Below, in pieces: positions 7,865 through 14,977 of a stretch of DNA of 64,000 nucleotides (position 1 is its first letter; each line of letters opens with the position of its first letter). A program made the translations under genes and the position numbers. Under the pieces are notes generated by a model. The model was not told the origin of the DNA and did not search any database. It saw only the letters and a list, made by a program, of their open reading frames with translations. This DNA is from Clostridiaceae bacterium OM02-2AC. GTDB lineage: Bacteria > Bacillota_I > Bacilli_A > Erysipelotrichales > Erysipelotrichaceae. The stretch covers positions 1 through 64,000 of the forward strand of contig QULU01000011.1 in the NCBI GenBank assembly GCA_003481775.1, read 5' to 3'.

Positions 7865-8629
7865 ATGTCGAAAGCAAGTGAAGCCAGACGAAACGCGCTG
7901 TATCAGCGAGTTTTGGGAGAAGGCAGAGTACGGGTCGGAGAGCTCGCCCGGCAGCTGGATGTGACAACGGAAACGATACGTAAGGATCTCAAGGTGCTGG
8001 AGGAACGCGGCGTGCTGACAAAGAAGCATGGGAGTGCAGTCGTTCGCAATGCCTATTATCAGCTGCCCTTTGATGTAAAGCTGCAGGAGCATACGCTGGA
8101 AAAACAGCTGATAGCCCGTAAGGCGCTGGAATTTATTGAGGATGACGCCATTGTCTATATGGATCCTGGCAGCACCTGCCTGCAGCTGGCAAAGCTGCTG
8201 CGTCTGAAGAAGAATATCACGGTGCTGACCAATTCTCTGCCGATTGCGGATATCATCTGCGACAGCGGGCTGGATTTGATTATGACCGGAGGTAAGCTTC
8301 AGAAAAAAGGACGTGCGCTTGTCGGGTATTACGCCACCAATGTCATTGATACGGTTCGTATTGACATTGCGTTTATGGGATGTGACGGCTTTATGGATAT
8401 GGATGGTCCGATGACCTTTTCCATGGAGCATGCGGAGGTTAACCGCCATATACTGGCACATTCCAGAAAGAATATCCTGCTTTGTGACTCCAGTAAATTC
8501 ACAAAGACGGCAACCTATCAGTTCGCCAAGTTTTCAGACTATGATGTCATGATTACCAACGAGCTGCAGGAAGGTCAGCAGGATTGCGTGAACGAGGTCG
8601 GACAACTGCTTATGGTAAAGGAGAACTAG
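7865..8629 (+). CDS. DeoR/GlpR family sugar-responsive regulator
   Basis: A 254-residue transcription factor. The N-terminal winged helix-turn-helix (about 6-60) carries the DeoR signature ending TTETIRKDLKVLEERG. The C-terminal DeoRC sensor domain (about 75-235) has YMDPGSTCLQLAK and TNSLPIA, typical of the ISOCOT fold that binds phosphorylated sugars. It lies 4 bp upstream of hxlA and shares its transcript. The most economical role is repression of hxlA-hxlB (and possibly the MFS gene), relieved by a sugar phosphate. Paired inverted repeats upstream suggest autoregulation. Confidence 0.88.
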   Translation: MSKASEARRNALYQRVLGEGRVRVGELARQLDVTTETIRKDLKVLEERGVLTKKHGSAVVRNAYYQLPFDVKLQEHTLEKQLIARKALEFIEDDAIVYMDPGSTCLQLAKLLRLKKNITVLTNSLPIADIICDSGLDLIMTGGKLQKKGRALVGYYATNVIDTVRIDIAFMGCDGFMDMDGPMTFSMEHAEVNRHILAHSRKNILLCDSSKFTKTATYQFAKFSDYDVMITNELQEGQQDCVNEVGQLLMVKEN

Positions 8630-8633
8630 GATT

Positions 8634-9260
8634 ATGAAATTACAGCTGGCATTGGATACATTAACACTTGAGGAATGTATGACCCTGCTGCAAGAAACAA
8701 GAGGCAGCGTTGATATTGCAGAGGTGGGAACACCGTTTATCATTGAGGAGGGCATGCGCCCGGTGAGAGAGTTTAAGCAACATTTCCCGGAAATTGAAAT
8801 TCTGGCAGATGCGAAAATCATGGATGCAGGAGAACTGGAAGCGGAAACAGCATTTAAAGCCGGTGCAGATATCGTTACTGTTTTGGGAGCGAGCAACGAT
8901 GAAACCATTCTGGGTGCTGTGAAAGCCGCAAAGAAATACAATGGAAAAATTATGATCGATATGATCGCGGTAAAGGATTTGAAAACAAGAGCAAAGGAAA
9001 TTGATGCCATGGGTGTGGATTATATCTGTGTACATACGGCATTTGATGTACAGCAGACCGGAAAGAATCCGCTGGATGAGCTGATGATCGTCAACCGTGT
9101 GATTACCCATGCGAAATCTGCGGTTGCCGGCGGTGTGAAGCTTGCGACCATTGATGCGATTGCATCCGAGGGTGCTGCGGTTGTCGTTGTCGGCGGTGCC
9201 ATCTGCAATGCAGAAGACCGTGCAGCTGCCGCAAAAGAGATGAAGCAGCATCTGAAATAG
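8634..9260 (+). CDS. hxlA: 3-hexulose-6-phosphate synthase (or 3-keto-L-gulonate-6-P decarboxylase family)
   Basis: A 208-residue TIM-barrel enzyme of the OMP decarboxylase superfamily. HxlA joins formaldehyde to ribulose 5-phosphate to give D-arabino-3-hexulose 6-phosphate, or runs in reverse to supply pentose phosphate. Motifs seen are QLALD at the N-terminus, EVGTP, LADAKIMDAGE (phosphate/Mg site), a GADIVTVLG strand and the C-terminal GGV and VVGGAI phosphate loops. The adjacent hexuloisomerase gene, 13 bp downstream, favours HxlA over UlaD/SgbH-type decarboxylases. In a gut-type anaerobe the pair may work in reverse or serve an unusual hexulose phosphate. Confidence 0.85.
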   Translation: MKLQLALDTLTLEECMTLLQETRGSVDIAEVGTPFIIEEGMRPVREFKQHFPEIEILADAKIMDAGELEAETAFKAGADIVTVLGASNDETILGAVKAAKKYNGKIMIDMIAVKDLKTRAKEIDAMGVDYICVHTAFDVQQTGKNPLDELMIVNRVITHAKSAVAGGVKLATIDAIASEGAAVVVVGGAICNAEDRAAAAKEMKQHLK

Positions 9261-9273
9261 GAGGACAAGGTTG

Positions 9274-9834
9274 ATGAACAATAAAGAATATGCAGCAATC
9301 GTTGTGCAGGAGCTTACACACACGCTGACCTCCATTGATGAGGAACAGGCAGAAAAATTCGTAGAGCTGATCGATGAGGCAGATGAGGTATTCTGTGCCG
9401 GAGCAGGAAGGAGCGGCTTTCAGGTAAAGGGCTTTGCCATGCGCCTGATGCATATGGGAGTGGCTTCCTATGTCGTTGGGGAAACGTGTACACCGAATAT
9501 CAAGGAAGGTGGCGTACTGGTGGTATGCAGTGGCAGCGGAGAGACAAAATCACTTGTCAACCATGCTGCGAAAGCAAAGGAAATGGGAGCACGGGTAGCA
9601 CTCATCACCATCAATCCTAACTCCAGCATTGCCGGTATGGCGGATGTCGTCATCGAAATCAGCGCACCTTCACCGAAAAGTGCGAAGCAGGGGGATATCA
9701 AATCCATTCAGCCAATGGGATCTCTGTTTGAACAAAGTGAGGGAATCTTCATGGATATTGCTGTTATGATGCTGATGGAGCGAAGAGGCAAGGATTCCGA
9801 TACGATGTTTGGAAGACATGCCAATATGGAATAA
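9274..9834 (+). CDS. hxlB: 6-phospho-3-hexuloisomerase (SIS domain)
   Basis: A 186-residue single-SIS-domain isomerase converting D-arabino-3-hexulose 6-phosphate to fructose 6-phosphate. Visible features are FCAGAGRSGFQVKGFAMRL, the phosphate-binding CSGSGETKSL segment, and the C-terminal QPMGSLFEQS helix typical of the HxlB family. The length is usual. AGGAGG (9259-9264) lies 9 bases before the ATG; a TTG at 9271 is an alternative start. It is the last gene of the DeoR-hxlA-hxlB unit before a structured 180-bp spacer. Confidence 0.9.
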   Translation: MNNKEYAAIVVQELTHTLTSIDEEQAEKFVELIDEADEVFCAGAGRSGFQVKGFAMRLMHMGVASYVVGETCTPNIKEGGVLVVCSGSGETKSLVNHAAKAKEMGARVALITINPNSSIAGMADVVIEISAPSPKSAKQGDIKSIQPMGSLFEQSEGIFMDIAVMMLMERRGKDSDTMFGRHANME

Positions 9835-9858
9835 TTCAACAAACGGATAATCGTGAAA

Positions 9859-9996
9859 GCCTGTACAGGGAACTGACCATTCCAAAGCGCTTCGGCTGTC
9901 GTCCGTCGCAAGACGCGGGTACAGGATAAGAAAATATCTGATGGGAAAACGCCATCAATGCGGGCTGGCGGATGCAGATTCGCCGGTCCTTTTCTA
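9859..9996 (+). promoter_or_regulatory. Structured leader RNA candidate before the MFS gene
   Basis: A closing stem CCTGTAC/GTACAGG (9860-9866, 9919-9925) encloses GGAA/TTCC (9869-9872, 9880-9883), AGC/GCT (9886-9896) and CGTC-GCAA-GACG (9904-9915) with a GNRA tetraloop. A TGATGG/CCATCA hairpin (9939-9944, 9952-9957) and a GC-rich hairpin followed by TTTT (9963-9993) come next. The layout resembles a multi-helix junction plus expression platform. It matches no riboswitch class I know. Confidence 0.5.
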
Positions 9997-10013
9997 TAAA
10001 AGGGAGAATAACT

Positions 10014-11168
10014 ATGCGAAGTCAAAAGAAAAACGTGGCCATGCTGTGCCTGTTCTACTTTCTGTCTTATATCGCTTTCGTATTGCCTTACGGCTATATG
10101 CAGACCTTTCTGGAATATGTCGGCTATGATGTTGTAGAGCGCGGTATCATTTTGTCCGGGACGGCTGTTGTGGCCATTATCACGCAGTTTTTTATCGGTT
10201 ATTTATGCGATAAGTATAAAACGGATAAGAAATTCTTTAACCTCTGTCTGATTGTCTTTGTGCTATCCACGCTGGTGATGTATCAGGTGACACAGCGGAA
10301 TTTCTTTCTGCATCTGATTTTTATATCTCTGGTAGGCGGTATGTTTCGTACCACGCTGGCTGTACAGGATACCTGGACATTGGAGACAAGTGAAACCTGC
10401 CGCAATAATTTTGGCCCGATACGTGCGTTCGGGGCGATTGGCTGGATGATTGGCAGTCCAATCGGTGCTCTGGTTGTCGAGCATTACGGCTATCCAGCTC
10501 TGGGGTATGTGTTTGCGGGTCTTGCTGTTTTAAACATCGTACTGACAATGTTCATGCAGGATGCGGTCAAGGTGGAAAAAAGCGGTGGGATTCATGCAAC
10601 GGATTTAAAGGAGCTGCTGCTGGATAAGAAATATGTTGTCGTGGTTCTGATTTTTCTGTTTATCAATGTGATTGCGACTGCGGATATCTACACGACGGTG
10701 GATAAAATGATGGCGCTGGGCGCAAAGGAGGGCATGGTCGGTGCCAGATGGAGCATTCAGGCCTTTACCGAGCTGCCGCTGTTTTTTGCGGGAACCTGGC
10801 TGTTAAAGAAATTCGGTGATTATAAGCTGATGATGTTTGGTACCTTTATGTATATCATCCGCTTTCTGGGCTATGCCGTTGTACAGAGTCCGGAAATGAT
10901 GATCGTGGTGACGCTGATGCAGTGTATCACCTATCCGCTGATCATGATTACCAGCAAAACACTGGTGGATGATACAACACCGATTCATCTGCGAAGCAGC
11001 GGGCAGACGATCGCTTCCGCCTTTTATGTGGGACTTTCCCTGCTGATCACCCCGGTGATTGCCGGAGCGATGGTATCCTCCCTGGGTGCCGATTTGACAC
11101 TGGCGCTGATCGGTCTGAGTGGATTTGTACCGCTGGGACTTGGTATTTTATACAAACGTCTGGATTAA
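10014..11168 (+). CDS. MFS transporter
   Basis: A 384-residue integral membrane protein with about twelve hydrophobic segments in two six-helix halves. Between helices 2 and 3 is GYLCDKYKTDKK, a form of the MFS signature loop. The sequence resembles the LacY/nucleoside-proton-symporter-like branch (MFS_1_like), with QDTWTLETS and RAFGAIGWMIG in helices 4-5. It probably imports a sugar, nucleoside or related small molecule. Its position after DeoR-hxlA-hxlB suggests the substrate feeds that pathway. AAAAGGGAG precedes the ATG at 10014; an upstream in-frame ATG at 9972 would lie inside the leader hairpins and lacks an RBS. Confidence 0.82.
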   Translation: MRSQKKNVAMLCLFYFLSYIAFVLPYGYMQTFLEYVGYDVVERGIILSGTAVVAIITQFFIGYLCDKYKTDKKFFNLCLIVFVLSTLVMYQVTQRNFFLHLIFISLVGGMFRTTLAVQDTWTLETSETCRNNFGPIRAFGAIGWMIGSPIGALVVEHYGYPALGYVFAGLAVLNIVLTMFMQDAVKVEKSGGIHATDLKELLLDKKYVVVVLIFLFINVIATADIYTTVDKMMALGAKEGMVGARWSIQAFTELPLFFAGTWLLKKFGDYKLMMFGTFMYIIRFLGYAVVQSPEMMIVVTLMQCITYPLIMITSKTLVDDTTPIHLRSSGQTIASAFYVGLSLLITPVIAGAMVSSLGADLTLALIGLSGFVPLGLGILYKRLD

Positions 11169-11171
11169 CAA

Positions 11172-11187
11172 ATGTAACCGGTTATCA
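11172..11187. promoter_or_regulatory. Imperfect cre-like palindrome
   Basis: ATGTAACCGGTTATCA contains the perfect palindrome TAACCGGTTA and resembles a CcpA cre box with one extra base. It sits between the MFS stop and the TATAAT (11219-11224) of the next gene. Confidence 0.35.
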
Positions 11188-11218
11188 CCTGCTCCTTAAT
11201 TTCTGTGAAAAAATAGTG

Positions 11219-11224
11219 TATAAT
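11219..11224 (+). promoter_or_regulatory. -10 element (TATAAT)
   Basis: A perfect TATAAT lies 28 bp before the start at 11253. The matching -35 (TTAATT, 11196-11201, 17-bp spacing) is weak. Confidence 0.45.
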
Positions 11225-11252
11225 ACGAATTAGAAATGTGAGGAGAGTTCAT

Positions 11253-11786
11253 ATGAGTAAATTTGATACAATGGATTATATTATCTGTGCCGCAGTTCTG
11301 TGCTATGGAATTTATCTGACCGTACAGAATGTGCGCCTGTTTCTTGCCAATCAGAGGGTGAGAAAGGAATATCTGAAGAAGCATAAGGACGGCTATACCA
11401 TGGTGAATCAGTATCTGCCGTATATGATTTTTTTCCTGGGCTTTTCTGTGATTGGCATCATTGGTATCTTTGTGATGGAAAAGAATACGAAGGATGAGCT
11501 GTATGTTTGCTTTGCGCTCGCATTGATGGCGATTATCTGTGCGGGAATGGCACTGGATTCCATCGTGAAGCGGCGGGCAATCGTGGATGATGACGGCTTT
11601 GTATATGAAAAAGCGCATTATCGCTTTCGCTCCATTCTGTCAATGGATCCCATGAAATCCATTATCAAAAATATTGATATTCTGACAACGGAGCGCCAGC
11701 ATGTTGTGGTATCCAAAAAGATGGGTGTCTATCTGCATGAATGCTTTCTGGAATGGAAGAAACGAAAGAAGAATAAAAATAAATAA
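11253..11786 (+). CDS. Uncharacterised small membrane protein
   Basis: A 177-residue protein of unknown function. Three hydrophobic segments are visible, at about residues 8-28 and then a pair at about 52-75 and 82-100. A soluble C-terminal domain with a very basic tail (KKRKKNKNK) follows. The C-terminal part (GFVYEKAHYRFRSI and QHVVVSKKMG) has a beta-rich PH-like look, as in small bacterial membrane-anchored proteins. GAGGAGAG precedes the ATG at 11253; the GTG at 11238 has no RBS. It lies 21 bp before a HAD phosphatase gene and probably shares its transcript. Confidence 0.7.
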   Translation: MSKFDTMDYIICAAVLCYGIYLTVQNVRLFLANQRVRKEYLKKHKDGYTMVNQYLPYMIFFLGFSVIGIIGIFVMEKNTKDELYVCFALALMAIICAGMALDSIVKRRAIVDDDGFVYEKAHYRFRSILSMDPMKSIIKNIDILTTERQHVVVSKKMGVYLHECFLEWKKRKKNKNK

Positions 11787-11807
11787 AGAAATCTGGAGGA
11801 GGAAGCT

Positions 11808-12629
11808 ATGATTAAACTAGCGGTATTTGATGTTGACGGTACTCTGGTAACGAAAGGGAACCGCAGGGTTCCTGCATCGTGTGTCCATGCTCTGAATGAG
11901 CTTTCAAGGAAGGGAGTGAAGTTGGCAATCGCCAGTGGCAGACCTCCTTTTGCTATGGAACAGAGTCTGCTGGAGCAGGTGAGCTTTGATTACTTCGTCT
12001 GCAGCAACGGCGCATTTGTGCGCAATGCACAGCATGAGGTGCTCTATCATTACAGCTTTTCCATGGAGGAAACACGAAGCCTGATCCATGCCTTTAAAAA
12101 GACGGATAATGCATTGATGTTTCAGTGTCAGGATGCGGCACACTGCTATCACGGCTATAAACGGATTGCCAATATGCTGCAGAATTTTCTGGGAAGACTG
12201 GATATTCTGGTGGATGAGCGAGAATCCGAGGGCTATCTGCAGGATACCATGCCGTTGGCAGCTGTCGCCAAAATAGAGGATGCTGATCTGGCCACGATGA
12301 AGGAGCACTTCCCGCAGTTTATGTTTACACCGTTTGATACCTGCTTTTACGATATCAACGGAACGCATAACAAAGCAACGGGCGTGTCGCATATATGTAA
12401 GGCGATGGGCTGGAGCATGCAGGATGTCATCAGCTTCGGAGATGATTACAACGATTTGGAAATGCTCAAGTCATGTGGAATCGGGGTTGCGATGGGGGAT
12501 GCAAGAGAGGCTGTGAAGGAGGCCGCAGATTATGTGAGCGGACTGTGCAGCAAAAACGGAATTGCACAGGCGCTTTTACATTACGGATTGATTGACGGAG
12601 TGTGTGATGATGAAGCTGTTTCTGAGTGA
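11808..12629 (+). CDS. Cof-type HAD-IIB sugar phosphatase
   Basis: A 273-residue cytosolic haloacid-dehalogenase phosphatase. Motif I is FDVDGTL (nucleophile Asp8 and acid/base Asp10). Motif II is IASGR. Motif III/IV is SFGDDYNDLEML near residue 210. A type IIB cap lies between motifs II and III. Such enzymes dephosphorylate sugar phosphates, FMN or similar. RBS is GGAGGAGGAAGCT. Its last 23 bases overlap the next HAD gene, so the two are translationally coupled paralogues. Confidence 0.9.
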   Translation: MIKLAVFDVDGTLVTKGNRRVPASCVHALNELSRKGVKLAIASGRPPFAMEQSLLEQVSFDYFVCSNGAFVRNAQHEVLYHYSFSMEETRSLIHAFKKTDNALMFQCQDAAHCYHGYKRIANMLQNFLGRLDILVDERESEGYLQDTMPLAAVAKIEDADLATMKEHFPQFMFTPFDTCFYDINGTHNKATGVSHICKAMGWSMQDVISFGDDYNDLEMLKSCGIGVAMGDAREAVKEAADYVSGLCSKNGIAQALLHYGLIDGVCDDEAVSE

Positions 12630-13413
12630 TCTGGATGGAACGCTGATGGATGTGCACGGCAATATACAAAAGCAGGATGTACAGGCGATTCATACGCTGA
12701 CAGAGCACGGCATTGCTTTTGGAATTGTAACAGGACGGGACTACGGCTTCTGTCAGAAGCTGATCAGGCGTTATAGGCTTGCTGCGGATATGATTATCGG
12801 AAATAACGGGGGCTCTATCTGGATTCGTGATGAGAAGGTCATGGAGGAGCAGATCGAGGCCAGGGATGTCATACGCATTATGGAGTTTTTAAAGGATCAT
12901 GTGGATGAGATAAACCCCTTTGTGTGCAATGAGAAAAGCACCTTCTTTTTCATGAAGGAGCAGTATGCACCGAAGCACTGGGACGAGGTAAGAGAACAGC
13001 TTTCCTATCTTGGGGATATTGCAGAGCAGGATCTGCTGCGATATTTGAAGGAGAAGCAGGAGCCGGTGGTGAAAATCAGTATTCACACATATACACAGGA
13101 ACGCCGGGATATCTGGCTGCCGATATTGTGTGCGCAATTTCAGGATACCTATGAAATCCTACCGACATCCTTTGATTATATCGAAATCACCCGCAAGGGA
13201 ATCGATAAGGGAAAATCCTTTTTACAGGCATTGGAATATGTAAAGCTGTCACAGGAGGAAGTCGCATTCATCGGAGATGGTGCCAACGATATTCCACTGT
13301 TTCATGAGGTGGAAAAAAGTTTCTGTATGGCTGGTGCAGCGCAGGAAGTGCGCAGAGAAGCTGCACATGTTGTAAAAAGTGTTGCAGAAGCTGTGACTTT
13401 TGTTATAGAATAG
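12607..13413 (+). CDS. Cof-type HAD-IIB sugar phosphatase
   Basis: A 268-residue HAD phosphatase. Motif I is SDLDGTLMD, motif II IVTGRDYG, and motif III/IV KGKS followed by FIGDGANDIPLF. The GGAG at 12597-12600 lies 6 bases before the ATG at 12607 (a second ATG follows at 12610). The start lies inside the preceding HAD gene, implying coupled translation. Sequence divergence suggests an old duplication with different substrates. A short membrane-anchored protein follows at 13461 under its own RBS. Confidence 0.88.
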   Translation: MMKLFLSDLDGTLMDVHGNIQKQDVQAIHTLTEHGIAFGIVTGRDYGFCQKLIRRYRLAADMIIGNNGGSIWIRDEKVMEEQIEARDVIRIMEFLKDHVDEINPFVCNEKSTFFFMKEQYAPKHWDEVREQLSYLGDIAEQDLLRYLKEKQEPVVKISIHTYTQERRDIWLPILCAQFQDTYEILPTSFDYIEITRKGIDKGKSFLQALEYVKLSQEEVAFIGDGANDIPLFHEVEKSFCMAGAAQEVRREAAHVVKSVAEAVTFVIE

Positions 13414-13460
13414 AGTACAAACAACAAACAACATAGTAAATAACTTAAAGGAGTGTTTTT

Positions 13461-13787
13461 ATGGCTAAGAAAAAAACGACAACAGGGCAGACATCGGCAA
13501 GAATGGTTATGGATGTTCTGAAGAAGCACTATGCATTCACACCGGATACGGCCGTTGGATACAATGCATTCAAAAATCTGCGACTGTCCACCTCTGTGAT
13601 TGCGTACACCATTGCCAATCTGATGGAAACCGATGTCATTATGAAAACCGATGATGACCGGTATTATTTCGTAGAGAAAAATTGGAACAAGGTCGTGCAT
13701 AAGGTGAATTTTGCCTATGTCATTCTGCTGGGACTTCCCATCATAATCCTGCTTATTTTCTTAGGCATTCAGATGCTGATGAATTGA
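13461..13787 (+). CDS. Small C-terminally anchored protein
   Basis: A 108-residue protein. A lysine- and threonine-rich N-terminus leads to a compact helical segment (about 13-75) reminiscent of a winged helix (LSTSVIAYTIANLMETDVI then DDDRYYFVE, as in wing-and-helix folds). One hydrophobic helix at the C-terminus (about 83-105) follows. It could be a tail-anchored DNA-binding or adaptor protein, but no family is recognised. AAAGGAG precedes the ATG, and a strong terminator follows within 11 bp. It may be the last gene of the 11253-13787 unit. Confidence 0.65.
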   Translation: MAKKKTTTGQTSARMVMDVLKKHYAFTPDTAVGYNAFKNLRLSTSVIAYTIANLMETDVIMKTDDDRYYFVEKNWNKVVHKVNFAYVILLGLPIIILLIFLGIQMLMN

Positions 13788-13797
13788 TGATAGAAAG

Positions 13798-13825
13798 AAA
13801 CCCGCTTATGGAAAAGGCGGGTTTT
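13798..13825 (+). terminator. Intrinsic terminator
   Basis: AAACCCGC (13798-13805) pairs with GCGGGTTT (13817-13824), followed by T residues. It ends the transcript of the gene at 13461. Confidence 0.85.
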
Positions 13826-13857
13826 ATCTGTGATTTGTATACGTAACTATTTCTCAT

Positions 13858-13916
13858 AAAAAAAACCGGTTCTTCAAGGCAGCTTATTGCTCTGCTAACG
13901 AAAACGGGTTTTTTTT
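13858..13916. terminator. Bidirectional terminator
   Basis: AAAAAACC (13860-13867) can pair with GGTTTTTT (13907-13914), with A- and T-runs at either end. Its position suits the minus-strand gene that stops at 13927; a second plus-strand stop signal is also possible. Confidence 0.65.
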
Positions 13917-13926
13917 AGTTTGTGCA

Positions 13927-14820
13927 TCAGGTATGATCGGATAATGTAACCCAATCCTGCATGCGTTTCATACTCTCGAGTGTTTCATTATAATCGGTCT
14001 CTGCTTCCAGCGATACGGCATTCTCATATCCGAATTTTCGCAGATTGGAAAAGATCATCATGAAGTCGATATCGCCCATATCGAAGGCAACGTGCTGAAA
14101 CGGCTTTTCCAGCTCCGCATGGTATGCATAATCCTTAATATGAATGTGATCGATCCAAGGATAGATATAGTGCAGTTCTTCCTCCAGTGAAAAGGTCAGA
14201 TACTCTGCGGGGACATTTTCCTTATAGGCGCGATAGCTGTTTGCCGGATCCCATAGCAGTTTAAGATAGTCACTTTTTATGGCCTTTACGATCTGAATGC
14301 TCATATGTCCCTTTGGAAGATGGGAATACGGACAGTTTTCCAGCACCAGCGTCACATGCTCCTCCTCTGCAATCTGCACAGCCTGGCGGACATATTTCAT
14401 AATCAGTGCAATATGCTCCTGTGTGCCATAGGCAGGCGGCCGGTTATCCGGGAAGCGGAATGGAAAGATGCGTACCCTTGGACAGTTCAGCTTTTTAGCG
14501 ATGCGGCATGCGCTTTTCAAATAGCGAAGATGTGTACTGACATCCCCTTCAATCGCATGAAATGCCGGATTAAACAGACTTACTTTATCGTTCTCCATCA
14601 GCGGACACAGAAAAAATACGGTACTTGCAATACAGGAAACCTTCAGATCATAGGTATTCAGCAAGGTGCGAATGGTGTTGATTTCCTTCAGGCTGCACTC
14701 TTCAATACTTTTTCCAAACACATTATGCAGCTCTACGTGCGTATAACCATAAAGTCTGGCTATGCGTAAGGCGGTTTCCAGATCCTCATCAATCTGGTCT
14801 GTAATTACAGATGCGTACAT
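13927..14820 (-). CDS. Sugar phosphate isomerase/epimerase family TIM barrel
   Basis: A 297-residue xylose-isomerase-like TIM barrel (AP endonuclease family 2). Metal-site residues are plausibly in VLENCPYS, LLWDPANSYRAY, HIHIKDY and VSLEAETDY, giving the E-D-H-E pattern of the family. Members isomerise or epimerise free or phosphorylated sugars, or dehydrate inositol derivatives; the substrate cannot be read. The ATG at 14820 follows GAGGGGTGAG, and an upstream in-frame codon lacks support. A divergent mannose-6-phosphate isomerase gene shares the spacer. A perfect cre box overlaps the -35, which implies CcpA repression. Confidence 0.82.
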   Translation of the reverse strand: MYASVITDQIDEDLETALRIARLYGYTHVELHNVFGKSIEECSLKEINTIRTLLNTYDLKVSCIASTVFFLCPLMENDKVSLFNPAFHAIEGDVSTHLRYLKSACRIAKKLNCPRVRIFPFRFPDNRPPAYGTQEHIALIMKYVRQAVQIAEEEHVTLVLENCPYSHLPKGHMSIQIVKAIKSDYLKLLWDPANSYRAYKENVPAEYLTFSLEEELHYIYPWIDHIHIKDYAYHAELEKPFQHVAFDMGDIDFMMIFSNLRKFGYENAVSLEAETDYNETLESMKRMQDWVTLSDHT

Positions 14821-14840
14821 AAGCTCACCCCTCTGCAATT

Positions 14841-14869
14841 ATTATAACAATATAACAATAGACTTGCAA
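14841..14869 (-). promoter_or_regulatory. Sigma-A promoter of the TIM-barrel gene
   Basis: Minus strand: TTGCAA (14869-14864), 17-bp spacer, TATAAT (14846-14841). The -35 overlaps a cre site. Confidence 0.7.
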
Positions 14870-14879
14870 ACGATTTCAA
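14864..14879. promoter_or_regulatory. Consensus cre (CcpA) site
   Basis: TTGCAAACGATTTCAA matches every position of the cre consensus WTGNAANCGNWWWCAW. It overlaps the -35 of the minus-strand gene and lies 20 bp upstream of the plus-strand -10 at 14900, so it could control both. Confidence 0.65.
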
Positions 14880-14895
14880 ACAAATTGATAAAAAT

Positions 14896-14914
14896 ATGTT
14901 ATAATGTAATTACA
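14896..14914 (+). promoter_or_regulatory. Extended -10 fused to TGTAATTACA operator
   Basis: TG-T-TATAAT (14897-14905) overlaps the palindrome TGTAATTACA (14905-14914). The identical 19 bp recur, inverted, at 23050-23068 in the deoC promoter. The arrangement is that of a repressor operator over a -10. Confidence 0.65.
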
Positions 14915-14919
14915 ATTAG

Positions 14920-14948
14920 TTGCTTTTCGGAAGCTTCCATTGTATAAT
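14920..14948 (+). promoter_or_regulatory. Second promoter of the manA-type gene
   Basis: TTGCTT (14920-14925), 17-bp spacer, TATAAT (14943-14948), 30 bp before the start at 14978. Confidence 0.55.
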
Positions 14949-14977
14949 CAGTTTGAAAAAGGAAAGAGGTAGATAGT

